The notes under the pieces: generated by a model | The model's database searches: none | What the model was told of the DNA's origin: nothing | The model's input: the letters and a program-made list of their open reading frames with translations, nothing else | In this document: piece by piece, positions 37,144 through 44,798 of the stretch | Position numbering within the stretch: position 1 is the first letter of the stretch | Layout: the number at the start of each line of letters is the position of its first letter | Program-made: the position numbers and the translations under genes | DNA from: Alicyclobacillus mali NBRC 102425 | GTDB lineage: Bacteria; Bacillota; Bacilli; Alicyclobacillales; Alicyclobacillaceae | NCBI RefSeq assembly: GCF_001570745.1 | Contig: NZ_BCSG01000011.1 | Span: 39,307 to 103,306 of the forward strand | Reading direction: 5' to 3' | Length of the DNA: 64,000 nucleotides

Positions 37144-38358
37144 CTACGCCAGCGTTTCCGTATCTGGTTCGGGGCAACTCATCACCGCGCCCGACGACTT
37201 CAGTTCCTCGATCTCCTGCACGCCGTAGCCCAGCTCCGACAGAATCGCATCTGTGTGTTCCCCGAGCCGAGGAGGGCGCCGGCGCAGGTGGAGGTCCCAC
37301 CCTTCTCCGAAAAAAGGCGATCTCGCCACAAAGAACGATCCAACTCCCGGATACTCGGTTTCCCAAAGCATCCCTCGAGCCGCGACCTGCTCGAGATGAA
37401 GGACTTCGTCGATCCGATTCACCGCAGAACAGGGCACGCCCGCCTCCGTCAAAACCTCCTCCCATTCATGCACAGTGCGCTCCGACAGTCGCATTTCGAG
37501 TTCCGCCGCAAGCTCGGTGCGGTTACGCGCGCGCAGACCGTTCGTTTGAAATCGCGGATCGTCCGCAAGGTCAGGACAACGCATCGCTTCGCACAACCTT
37601 CGAAAGAGCCCGTCGTTACCAATCGCGACGACAATCCACCCATCGGCCGCGGACAGCGCCTGATACGGTGCCAGGCTGAAGTGTGCAGACCCAAGTCGCT
37701 CGCCCACGTGACCTGTGAGGAAGTACGAGGTGGCATAGTACGTCATGAGCGCCACCTGGCCCTCAAACAGGCTTGTCTCCAGGTACTTGCCCCGCCCCGT
37801 GTGCTGGCGTTCAAATAAGGCCGCACAGATGGAAAGCGCCGCCCACAGCCCAGCGGTCAAATCCGCGATGGACCAGCCGGCGCGCACCGGTCCACGGCCT
37901 GCCTCACCTGTGACGGACATCAACCCGCTCGCGGCTTGGATGGCGAGATCGTATCCAGGGCGATCCTTCCATGGGCCTGTTCTGCCGTATCCGCTGATGG
38001 CAGCGTAGATGAGGCGCGGATTCGCTGTACGGAGCGAGCGATGATCGAGTCCCCATCGCTCCATCGTCCCTGTCCGAAAGTTCTCCACGAGCACGTCGGC
38101 CTCCTGCGCGAGTCTCCGCACGATCTCTCGGCCGCTTTCAGTCTTCATGTCCACCGCGATGCTCCGTTTGTTGCGATTAAACGCGAGAAAGTAACTGCTG
38201 ACGCCGTCTTTGGTCGGCTCGTAGCGCCGGGTCTCGTCCCCCTGAGGGCTCTCGACTTTGATCACGTCAGCGCCGAGATCGGCGAGAATCTGGGTACAAA
38301 ACGGGCCGGCGAGCACTCGACTGAGATCGAGGACGCGGATGCCTGCAAGCGGTTGCAC
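37144..38358 (-). CDS. Family III CoA-transferase (CaiB/BaiF type)
   Basis: Transfers CoA between carboxylic acids. The N-terminal LAGIRVLDLSRVLAGPFCTQ and LGADVIKVESPQGDETRRY are typical, and the catalytic Asp is expected in the LAIQAASGLMSVTGEA region. GTG 38358 has AAGGTGA 5 bases upstream and gives 404 residues; the longer open frame is not supported. It sits 31 bases before the acyl-CoA dehydrogenase, so the two probably act in one acid-activation and oxidation route, perhaps with carboxylate imported from outside. Confidence 0.9.
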   Translation of the reverse strand: MQPLAGIRVLDLSRVLAGPFCTQILADLGADVIKVESPQGDETRRYEPTKDGVSSYFLAFNRNKRSIAVDMKTESGREIVRRLAQEADVLVENFRTGTMERWGLDHRSLRTANPRLIYAAISGYGRTGPWKDRPGYDLAIQAASGLMSVTGEAGRGPVRAGWSIADLTAGLWAALSICAALFERQHTGRGKYLETSLFEGQVALMTYYATSYFLTGHVGERLGSAHFSLAPYQALSAADGWIVVAIGNDGLFRRLCEAMRCPDLADDPRFQTNGLRARNRTELAAELEMRLSERTVHEWEEVLTEAGVPCSAVNRIDEVLHLEQVAARGMLWETEYPGVGSFFVARSPFFGEGWDLHLRRRPPRLGEHTDAILSELGYGVQEIEELKSSGAVMSCPEPDTETLA

Positions 38359-38392
38359 AAGAGTCACCTTCTTCCCGTTCGACGGATTTGCA

Positions 38393-38800
38393 TCAGCGCA
38401 GCGCGGCGTGACCCGCCCGCTCCTCCCGTTGGTCCTCACCCTGGAGCCCGATGACACATGGCCCGTCGCGTTCCGCACCGCGAACGTCTACCACCACCGC
38501 ATGTTCGGGTATGCGTTCGCCGTCCAAAGCGGAATACAGTCGACTGAGCGCAGCCTCGTATCGCGCCTCCGAGATCTGCGATGCCTCGCACGCGCGCAGG
38601 AGAACATCGCGGATGGCAGCAAACATAGCGTCTTCCCAGGCAGGCACGTGACACCGCACATACACGGAACGCCCCTCAAGCAATGCGTAGGCAAGTTGTT
38701 GAGCTGCACGAGCGTCGACGCCGGTGCATGGTCGATCTGCCTGTGTCCAGATGTGCAATCCGCCCACCTCAGTTTCACAATATAAATTATGATTCACCAT
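38393..38800 (-). CDS. Hypothetical protein of about 135 residues
   Basis: No family recognised. The region 38359-38860 otherwise holds no gene. The frame starting at ATG 38800 (VNHNLYCETEVGGLHIWTQA) is soluble in character, with a middle helix-rich part (AAIRDVLLRACEASQISEAR) and a charged C-terminus. The ribosome site is weak, and the codon pattern agrees with neighbours only moderately. It lies between the yaaH terminator and the CoA-transferase on the same strand. It could be a real short gene of the acyl-CoA group or a chance frame. Confidence 0.45.
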   Translation of the reverse strand: MVNHNLYCETEVGGLHIWTQADRPCTGVDARAAQQLAYALLEGRSVYVRCHVPAWEDAMFAAIRDVLLRACEASQISEARYEAALSRLYSALDGERIPEHAVVVDVRGAERDGPCVIGLQGEDQREERAGHAALR

Positions 38801-38860
38801 AGAAATTAAACCTGTTCCCATGGTAGATCACAATCCCACCGTGGGCAAGACACGTGGATC

Positions 38861-38886
38861 AAAAAAGCTGGCCCCGGAGGGCCAGC
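38861..38886 (-). terminator. Intrinsic terminator after the acetate transporter gene
   Basis: On the minus strand GCTGGCCC-tccg-GGGCCAGC (38867-38886) is followed by TTTTTT (38861-38866). Confidence 0.85.
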
Positions 38887-38901
38887 CGACGTGAGATTCC
38901 A

Positions 38902-39501
38902 TCAGGCCTCGGAATGTGCGGTCAAGTCCGCGATGCTTGGTGCAGCCTGTGGGGCATGACCTTGAACGCTCTTCAGCAGACCTTCGGCCATCAGAATGAG
39001 GCCAATAGCAGCCGAAATCAGCCCAGAGTATCCACCAAATGCGCTGTTGACGCCCGCGAGGTTGGCGAGCGTGCCGCCGAGGAACGCCAAGAATACGAAG
39101 AGGAAGAGCAGGCCGAACATCAGTTGGGCCCGGAAAGCTGCGACGACAAACGGTACCGTGACGATGGTCCATATGAGCAGAAATACGCCGAGCGCCTCGT
39201 TTGCTTGTGTGCCAAATTGAAGCACGCCCTTTAATTCCAAATAGAAGAACAGGAACAGCGATGTGAAGAAGGCTCCGTAAAACCCGTTCACACTTAAACC
39301 GAAGCTGTCGCCACGAATGAACGAGAAGATGCACGCGAGAAAGTAGACCAGACCCCCGCAAATCAGGATGGCGGGCAAGAAGAACAACGTGACCTGCGCG
39401 GGCACCAAGTGAGCGTTCGGCAAGTTCAACATGGTCTGCGCGATGACAAACGCCGCAAGCCCCATCGCAATTGGATCGCCAAGCCGCTTGTCGTGCATCA
39501 T
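38902..39501 (-). CDS. GPR1/FUN34/YaaH-family acetate uptake transporter
   Basis: Six-helix membrane protein of the acetate/succinate transporter family. The N-terminal GDPIAMGLAAFVIAQTMLNL corresponds to the family NPAPLGL-type motif, and the helices run from residue 15 to about 180 with short loops. ATG 39501 follows AAAGGGGATCG; about 199 residues. It has its own promoter with an overlapping catabolite-response-like element and its own terminator. Acetate or another short carboxylate is the likely substrate, in keeping with the neighbouring CoA-transferase and acyl-CoA dehydrogenase. Confidence 0.9.
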   Translation of the reverse strand: MMHDKRLGDPIAMGLAAFVIAQTMLNLPNAHLVPAQVTLFFLPAILICGGLVYFLACIFSFIRGDSFGLSVNGFYGAFFTSLFLFFYLELKGVLQFGTQANEALGVFLLIWTIVTVPFVVAAFRAQLMFGLLFLFVFLAFLGGTLANLAGVNSAFGGYSGLISAAIGLILMAEGLLKSVQGHAPQAAPSIADLTAHSEA

Positions 39502-39588
39502 CGATCCCCTTTCCTTCCACACATTTGAATGCGCTTACATCCTTTCAGAGTGGCCTCTTCCCCTTCGCTCAACGCGCGACACAATCGT

Positions 39589-39613
39589 AGTTTCGTATTA
39601 GAAACTTCGTTTC
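39589..39613. repeat. Interleaved GTTTC/GAAAC inverted repeats
   Basis: AGTTTC-gtatta-GAAACT (39589-39606) overlaps GAAAC-ttc-GTTTC (39601-39613). The cluster lies about 90-110 bases before the transporter start, downstream of its promoter. It could be a repressor operator or a leader hairpin; no known regulator is matched. Confidence 0.55.
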
Positions 39614-39659
39614 ATAAGTATACTGCTCGCCCCCTGTGACGAACTTTGCCTCGAACCCT

Positions 39660-39688
39660 ATAGTACGGGGTTATGAAAGCGCTGTCAA
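39660..39688 (-). promoter_or_regulatory. Sigma-A promoter of the acetate transporter with cre-like element
   Basis: TTGACA (39683-39688) and TACTAT (39660-39665) are exactly 17 bases apart on the minus strand. The 14 bases 39674-39687 read TGAAAGCGCTGTCA, one change from the CcpA consensus TGWAARCGYTWNCA. The element covers most of the -35 and the spacer, so bound CcpA would block polymerase. Confidence 0.65.
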
Positions 39689-39836
39689 TCACGAAAGTTC
39701 CGATTTCTATACTCAGAATGCGCGCTCCCGGCGAAGCGGCGTTCGCGTCCGTTGCGGGTCTATTCTTCGCCCTGCGAGCATACATGTGAAGTAGGCGCCG
39801 GGGCACCAAGGCCCGCGTGGCCTGCGGAAGAGGTTC

Positions 39837-39863
39837 AACACCCCTACTCGCGGTAGGGGTGTT
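39837..39863 (-). terminator. Hairpin after gerE
   Basis: AACACCCCTAC and GTAGGGGTGTT form an 11-bp stem with a 5-base loop just past the gerE stop. There is no clear U-run, so termination is only probable. Confidence 0.5.
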
Positions 39864-39868
39864 GCCTG

Positions 39869-40096
39869 TCAGATGGTGATTTCTCCGAGCCGCACCAATT
39901 CGACCACGGCTTGCGAGCGCCCTTTGACGTTCAGCTTCTTCATCACGTTGGATATATGGTTCCGCACAGTCTTCTCGCTGACGAAGAGTTGCGAAGCAAT
40001 TTCCTTTGTCGTCTTATCCTGAACGAGAAGTTCGAACACCTCTCGTTCTCGGTCGGTCAACAGCGACTTGCCGCGCCCGTCCTTGACAGGTGCCAT
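39869..40096 (-). CDS. gerE: Late mother-cell transcription factor GerE
   Basis: Small LuxR-type DNA-binding protein that controls late spore-coat genes with sigma-K. The whole protein is one helix-turn-helix domain: LLTDREREVFELLVQD, KTTKEIASQLFVSEKTVRNH, then SQAVVELVRLGEITI, nearly identical in pattern to Bacillus GerE. ATG 40096 has AAGGAGG 10 bases upstream; 75 residues, as in GerE, so the longer upstream frame is discarded. A sigma-K-like promoter lies 50 bases upstream. In Bacillus gerE lies between sdhB/ysmA and ysmB; here accessory genes intervene on both sides. Confidence 0.95.
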   Translation of the reverse strand: MAPVKDGRGKSLLTDREREVFELLVQDKTTKEIASQLFVSEKTVRNHISNVMKKLNVKGRSQAVVELVRLGEITI

Positions 40097-40146
40097 CCCC
40101 ACGATCCCTCCTTGCCCGGTCATACAAGAGCGGGATACAGTCAGGG

Positions 40147-40174
40147 TATCGTATGTCGCCCGCCGCGCGACCGT
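40147..40174 (-). promoter_or_regulatory. Sigma-K-like promoter before gerE
   Basis: On the minus strand AC (40173-40174) and CATACGATA (40147-40155) are 17 bases apart, agreeing with the sigma-K pattern AC-n16/17-CATAnnnTA. Transcription would start near 40139. Bacillus gerE is sigma-K dependent. Confidence 0.45.
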
Positions 40175-40221
40175 TCCGTCCCGCACGTGAGATGGGCGAG
40201 ATCGAGGGGAACGCTCATTCA

Positions 40222-41397
40222 TCACGCTCGACGACGATGATGCACGGCATCTGCCAACTGGCGCAGGGCCTGAGACAGAAGGGGGCGCGGGCACGCGATG
40301 TTCATGCGCTGAAACCCGGAGCCTTGCGAACCAAAGATGTGCCCCTCGTTCAACCCAAGACGAGCCTCTTCGCGCAAAAACCGGTCCAACTCGTCATCCG
40401 GCATCCCTAGGGCGCGGAAGTCCAACCATACCATGTACGTGCCTTCCGGGCGGATCATGCGAATCTCCCGAAGTTCATTCTGGAACACGTTCTCCATCTC
40501 ATCCAGCGATTCTGTCAAATACGCAAGCAAGTCATCGAGCCACGCAGCACCGTGTTCATAGGCCGCAATCATCGCCTCAATGCCGAACACGTTCAGTTCC
40601 GCCATGGAAGCGCGGTGCGAAGCCTTTTCGTACGCCGTGCGCAGTGACTCGTTTTCCGTCCAGACGTACGCGGTGTTGAGCCCTGCCAAGTTGAACGTCT
40701 TACTCGGCGCGTGACAGGTGATGCTGTTTCGCGAGCATTCCGCTCCCAGCGAGGCAAACGGGGTATGCCGATGCGGCGCAAAGACAATGTCCGCGTGAAT
40801 CTCGTCGCTCACCACCAGCACGCCGTGCCGCAGGCAGATCTCTGCGACGCGCTCCAGCTCCTGTTTCGTCCACACGCGTCCAACGGGATTGTGTGGCGAG
40901 CACAGGAACATCACCTTTGCTTCCTGCGCCTTTCGCTCCAAATCAATAAAATCCATGTCGTATCGCCCGTCCGACTCCACGAGGGGATTCTCAATCACGC
41001 GTCGCCCCCATCCCTCGATCACGCGGCGAAACGGGTGATAGACCGGAGGCTGAATCAGGATCCCATCGCCAGGCTCGGTGAAAGCCTGAACGATGACCGA
41101 GAGCGCCGGCACCACACCCGGCGCGGGCACGATCCATTCCGGCGAAATCTCGATCCCGTGGCGCGACCTCATCCAGTGTACGATGCTCCCTGTGTACCTT
41201 TCCGTCTTCACCGCGTACCCATACACTCCGTGCCTGGCACGCTCCACGAGCGCGTCGATCACGGCCGGCGGCGAAAGAAAGTCCATGTCCGCCACCCAGA
41301 GCGGGATGAGATCGTCCCTCCCGAATCGGCGCTCGAGACCATCCCACTTCATGCATCCAGTGTTTCTACGTTCCACGTACGCGTCAAAGATGGACAT
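40222..41397 (-). CDS. patB: PatB/MalY-type PLP-dependent C-S lyase / aminotransferase
   Basis: Fold-type I PLP enzyme with cystathionine beta-lyase-like activity in the PatB/MalY family. PLWVADMDFLSPPAVIDAL near residues 32-50 is family specific. The PLP lysine lies in CHAPSKTFNLAGL near residue 232, and NPVGRVW and SDEIHADIVF contribute to cofactor binding. 391 residues; ATG 41397 has AGGAGG. It may have a role in methionine synthesis or in cysteine-derived sulfide release. It has no obvious functional link to gerE downstream. Confidence 0.92.
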   Translation of the reverse strand: MSIFDAYVERRNTGCMKWDGLERRFGRDDLIPLWVADMDFLSPPAVIDALVERARHGVYGYAVKTERYTGSIVHWMRSRHGIEISPEWIVPAPGVVPALSVIVQAFTEPGDGILIQPPVYHPFRRVIEGWGRRVIENPLVESDGRYDMDFIDLERKAQEAKVMFLCSPHNPVGRVWTKQELERVAEICLRHGVLVVSDEIHADIVFAPHRHTPFASLGAECSRNSITCHAPSKTFNLAGLNTAYVWTENESLRTAYEKASHRASMAELNVFGIEAMIAAYEHGAAWLDDLLAYLTESLDEMENVFQNELREIRMIRPEGTYMVWLDFRALGMPDDELDRFLREEARLGLNEGHIFGSQGSGFQRMNIACPRPLLSQALRQLADAVHHRRRA

Positions 41398-41609
41398 GCA
41401 CCCGACCTCCTATAGCCGCTCCGTTTGGGCGCGATCGCATCGCACCGCCGTACACCACTGTATCACAACGAGCAGAGACGCACCTGCACCAACATGCACG
41501 GCGGCGATGCACGAGAACTCGTTTCGTTGACATTTCCGATATGTATACCATGCAAACGGGCGCTATGGTACGCTTGAGACTTGAGAGACGGTTCGCGGGA
41601 GGATGCGAC

Positions 41610-42473
41610 ATGGCGAAACAGGTTGCGACGCGCCGGCTGCTGACGCCAACCGGCGGCTATCTGCAGGGCTACGACTATACATTAAATCCGTTCGTCGGGT
41701 GTGCCTACGGTTGCAAGTACTGCTACGTGCAAGCGCTGCCCGTGGCGCGCCTCCGCAGCGAACGCTGGGGCACCTATGCCGACGCCAAGCCGGTGGACGC
41801 GGGGTCCTTTCTTCGAGAACTGCGGAGAGCGAAGCAGCGCGGAGGAACGCGCATCTTCATGTCCTCCAGCACGGATCCGTACCAACCGTTGGAGTGGAGG
41901 ATCGGCGCCACCCGTACGCTCCTCACGGCCATGCAGTCCGTCCCCGAACTCTTGGATTTTTTATTCGTGCAGACGCGCTCGCCGCTCGTCGCCCGGGACG
42001 CCGAGATCCTTGCTGCTCTCCGCCATCGCATCCTCGTGTCCGTGACGCTCGAGACGGATCAGGAGGACGTACGACGCCGATTCGCGCCGCGCGCACCCAC
42101 GGTTCGCGCGCGGGTTCGGGCCATCGAAGCGCTCCGCGCACATGGCATCCCTGTGCAGGTCGCCATTGCGCCACTGCTGCCCTGCTCGACCGATTTCCCG
42201 CGGCTCGTCGCAGATCTCGCGGATTTCGCCGCCATCGACGACTGGTTTATCGGCGATGGCTCGAACGGCAGGCGAAGCCGCGCGTTGGGTGTAGAACAGT
42301 GGTATCTGCCACACGAACGCGCCGCGTGGTATCACCCAGCAAAGGCAAGGAGCTTTGCCGAGCTCCTCGCAGCGCAAATGCCGCGCGACCGGATCTTTCT
42401 TCACCAACAAGGGTTCCTGCCGCCAGACATGCGGCTTCCCTTTGACGAAAGGATCGATCCACAGGATGCGTGA
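41610..42473 (+). CDS. Radical SAM protein of the spore photoproduct lyase-like (COG1533) family
   Basis: The CxxxCxxC iron-sulfur motif appears as FVGCAYGCKYCYVQA near residues 30-44, preceded by LNPFVGC, as in the SplB-related Rv2578c group. ATG 41610 has GGGAGGA 6 bases upstream; 287 residues. The product is shorter than authentic spore photoproduct lyase and lacks its obvious fourth conserved Cys region, so photoproduct repair is not asserted. It overlaps the GntR gene downstream by 8 bases and so is translated from the same message. Its substrate is unknown. Confidence 0.85.
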   Translation: MAKQVATRRLLTPTGGYLQGYDYTLNPFVGCAYGCKYCYVQALPVARLRSERWGTYADAKPVDAGSFLRELRRAKQRGGTRIFMSSSTDPYQPLEWRIGATRTLLTAMQSVPELLDFLFVQTRSPLVARDAEILAALRHRILVSVTLETDQEDVRRRFAPRAPTVRARVRAIEALRAHGIPVQVAIAPLLPCSTDFPRLVADLADFAAIDDWFIGDGSNGRRSRALGVEQWYLPHERAAWYHPAKARSFAELLAAQMPRDRIFLHQQGFLPPDMRLPFDERIDPQDA

Positions 42474-43194
42474 AAGCGTCCCACTTTACAAACAGCTGAA
42501 ATCAGAGTTGCTGAACAAAATCCTGAGCGGAGAATGGCCACCAGGCGAACAAATCCCTTCCGAGGCCGAGTTGGCGTCGATGTACGACGTCAGCCGCACC
42601 ACCGTCCGCCAAGCTGTGGGCGATCTCGTCACGGCGGGATTTATCGTGCGCCGCCAGGGCAAAGGGACTTTCGTAGCCGAAGTCGATCATCCAGTCGCCT
42701 CCACCACGCTGTACGGATTTGCCGAGGAACTTCGAGCTGCTGGGCTTCCCGTGCTTGTGCGCGTGGACGCGATCGAGATGCGCACCTGCCCCGAGGATAT
42801 CGCCCGCTGGCTGCGGATGCCTCGGTCCAAGCAGGCGTTGTACATTGAGCGAACGGCCTATGTCGACGAGATTGCGCACTTCCACGAGCGATCTTATCTC
42901 GTGCCACCTTACCAGGTGTCTTCGCGGATGACACCAGATCCAACGATGTACGACTCCATCTACGGCTTCTTCGAACAAAACGGTGTCCGAATCAACTCGG
43001 GCAGCCAGGCGATCTCTGCCGAACTTGCAGATGCGGACGATTGCATGCGCTTCGGTCTGACACCGCCGGCCGCCGTGTTGTGTATTGAGCGGCTCACGAG
43101 AGACGAGTCCGGGTCACCTGTTGAATACTCGCTCGTTCGTTACCCGGCCGACAGGTACCAGCTCCGCTTGCATCTCCTGCGACATCCGCGCTGA
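42466..43194 (+). CDS. GntR-family (HutC/UTRA subfamily) transcriptional regulator
   Basis: N-terminal winged helix with YKQLKSELLNKILSGEWPPG and LASMYDVSRTTVRQAVGDL, followed by the wing VRRQGKGTFVAE. The C-terminal UTRA ligand domain of about 165 residues begins near LYGFAEELRAAGLPVLVRVD and ends with IERLTRDESGSPVEYSLVRY. ATG 42466 overlaps the preceding radical SAM gene; 242 residues. A 24-bp dyad just downstream of the promoter of the following MFS gene is its probable operator. The effector is unknown. Confidence 0.92.
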   Translation: MRESVPLYKQLKSELLNKILSGEWPPGEQIPSEAELASMYDVSRTTVRQAVGDLVTAGFIVRRQGKGTFVAEVDHPVASTTLYGFAEELRAAGLPVLVRVDAIEMRTCPEDIARWLRMPRSKQALYIERTAYVDEIAHFHERSYLVPPYQVSSRMTPDPTMYDSIYGFFEQNGVRINSGSQAISAELADADDCMRFGLTPPAAVLCIERLTRDESGSPVEYSLVRYPADRYQLRLHLLRHPR

Positions 43195-43215
43195 CCCCGG
43201 CGATCGCGCGGACTC

Positions 43216-43244
43216 TGGCCAAACCGCGCGCCGCCTTGTAAAAT
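43216..43244 (+). promoter_or_regulatory. Promoter of the MFS exporter gene
   Basis: TGGCCA (43216-43221) and TAAAAT (43239-43244) are 17 bases apart. The start of transcription would be near 43251, just before a dyad operator. Confidence 0.45.
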
Positions 43245-43258
43245 AGAGTTGCGCGCCA

Positions 43259-43282
43259 ACTTGTTATGACATCATGACAAGT
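43259..43282. promoter_or_regulatory. 24-bp dyad, probable GntR operator
   Basis: The sequence from 43259 is an inverted repeat with half-site ACTTGTYATGAY; 10 of 12 positions match across the dyad. It falls about 8-31 bases after the predicted transcription start of the MFS gene, where a bound repressor would block it. Assignment to the adjacent GntR protein is inferred. Confidence 0.6.
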
Positions 43283-43367
43283 GACGAAGATGTAGCACGC
43301 TGAACAACGGGGCATTCTGAGGAAAGTGATGGGCATCACGCGGTGCAGCATCGGAGGGGACGAGGGG

Positions 43368-44798
43368 ATGCATCAGCACGCGACGCTCGCGAGAAAGGAT
43401 CGCCGACTGCCACTTGAGGGCGTGATTCAACGCCCGAATGGCATGTGGTTCATCGTCGGTACGGTTTGCTTCGGCGCCTTCATGGCAGCGCTGGACGCGA
43501 GTATTATCAGCATTGCACTGCCGAAGCTGGAACAGGCGTTCCACACGACGATGAATCGAATTGAATGGGTGAGCCTGATCTACCTTCTGGCGCTCGCCGG
43601 GTGCATCGTCGCCTTTGGACGCCTTTCAGATCTTCTCGGCCGTCGGCCCATGTATACGCTGGGATTCGGCGTGTTTATCGTAGGTTCCGCGCTGTGCGGG
43701 GCGTCGTGGAGCTTGGCAAGCCTCCTCGTCTTTCGCGTGGTCCAGGGCATAGGCGCGAGCCTCCTCCAGGCCAACAGCGTATCCATCATTACGGCAGCCG
43801 CAGATGCCGAGCGCCGCGGCCAAGCCATTGGGTTTCAGGCACTCGCCCAAGGGCTCGGACTGAGCCTCGGTCCTCTCGTCGGGGGCGTGCTCACGCACAT
43901 CGCCTCCTGGAGGCTCATCTTCTACATCAATGTGCCCGTCGGGATCCTCGGCACCCTGTCGGCGCTGTTGTTTTTGCCGCGCGATCGCCGGGAAGGCGCA
44001 CGTCCGCATTTCGATCTCGTCGGCGCTCTCGTGCTTGCGTTCCTGCTTATCGTAACCATGTACGTGTTAAAGGAGGGCTTTCGCCCTGAAAGCCGCCCGG
44101 TCCTCACAGCGATTCTTCTGGCCGTCGCGGTCCTGGCAGCAGCTTCGTTCGTCGCCATTGAGCGGCGGGCCGACTCGCCGCTCGTTCCCATCAACTATCT
44201 GCGCGAACCTATCGTCTGGCTCGGCAACCTGACGTCCATCTTGTCATTCAGCGTGATGTACGCGGTCACCCTGGTGGTTCCGTACTGGTTCGTCCACATC
44301 GAAGGACTTTCCAGCGCAAAGGCGGGTCTCTTGCTTACAGCCCTTCCTGTGGGCATGGCTCTGTGCACGCCTTTCGCCGGTCGCCTCGCGGATCGGTGGT
44401 CCAAACTCAAAGTTTCCGCAGTCGGCATGGCGCTCGCGGCAATCGGGTCAGGTTGCCTGTTCACCTTCACGCGGATCACGCCGGCCTTTCTCGCCGGCCT
44501 GTTTCTCGTCGGCTGCGGCGTGGGCACGTTCACACCCGCCAACAACGCTCGCGTGATGAACGCGACCCCTGCGGCTCACCTTGGCGTCGCCGGTGGCATT
44601 CTCAACATGAGCCGGACGCTCGGCATGGGAGTCGGCGTGACGACCGGCGGCGTAAGCGTTGAACTGTTCAGTGCGGCCTTCGGGCCGCACGGTGAGGCGC
44701 TCGCTTACCGTTGCAGCTTTCTTGTCGCCGCAGCGCTGGCCCTCATCGCGTTTGCACTGACCTTTGTTCGCCAAAAGTCATCCCAAACAACGACCTGA
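43368..44798 (+). CDS. MFS drug-efflux-type transporter, DHA2 family (14 helices)
   Basis: Proton-driven exporter. About 14 membrane helices span 476 residues. The family markers LDASIISIALPKLEQAF (motif D1-like), GRLSDLLGRRPMYTLGF (motif A), and QGIGASLLQANSVSIIT (motif C-like region) are visible. ATG 43368 is preceded by GGAGGGGACGAGGGG. It is separated from the upstream GntR gene by a promoter and dyad and ends overlapping trhO tail-to-tail by 56 bases. The substrate is unknown; many such pairs export hydrophobic toxicants. Confidence 0.92.
   Translation: MHQHATLARKDRRLPLEGVIQRPNGMWFIVGTVCFGAFMAALDASIISIALPKLEQAFHTTMNRIEWVSLIYLLALAGCIVAFGRLSDLLGRRPMYTLGFGVFIVGSALCGASWSLASLLVFRVVQGIGASLLQANSVSIITAAADAERRGQAIGFQALAQGLGLSLGPLVGGVLTHIASWRLIFYINVPVGILGTLSALLFLPRDRREGARPHFDLVGALVLAFLLIVTMYVLKEGFRPESRPVLTAILLAVAVLAAASFVAIERRADSPLVPINYLREPIVWLGNLTSILSFSVMYAVTLVVPYWFVHIEGLSSAKAGLLLTALPVGMALCTPFAGRLADRWSKLKVSAVGMALAAIGSGCLFTFTRITPAFLAGLFLVGCGVGTFTPANNARVMNATPAAHLGVAGGILNMSRTLGMGVGVTTGGVSVELFSAAFGPHGEALAYRCSFLVAAALALIAFALTFVRQKSSQTTT

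Larger units (their letters stand above)
39523..39868. other. Intergenic region between gerE and the acetate transporter
   Basis: The 345 bases carry no convincing gene. They hold the transporter promoter with its cre-like element (39660-39688), a GTTTC/GAAAC inverted-repeat cluster (39589-39613) in the expected leader, and the hairpin following gerE (39837-39863). Confidence 0.7.

Noticed and set aside
41527..41560. TTGACA at 41529 as promoter of the radical SAM gene
   Set aside because: No acceptable -10 at 16-18 bases; the only TATACC is too close.
41603..42445. Second plus-strand frame over the radical SAM gene
   Set aside because: It lacks the CxxxCxxC motif and a ribosome site; the other frame shows the family.
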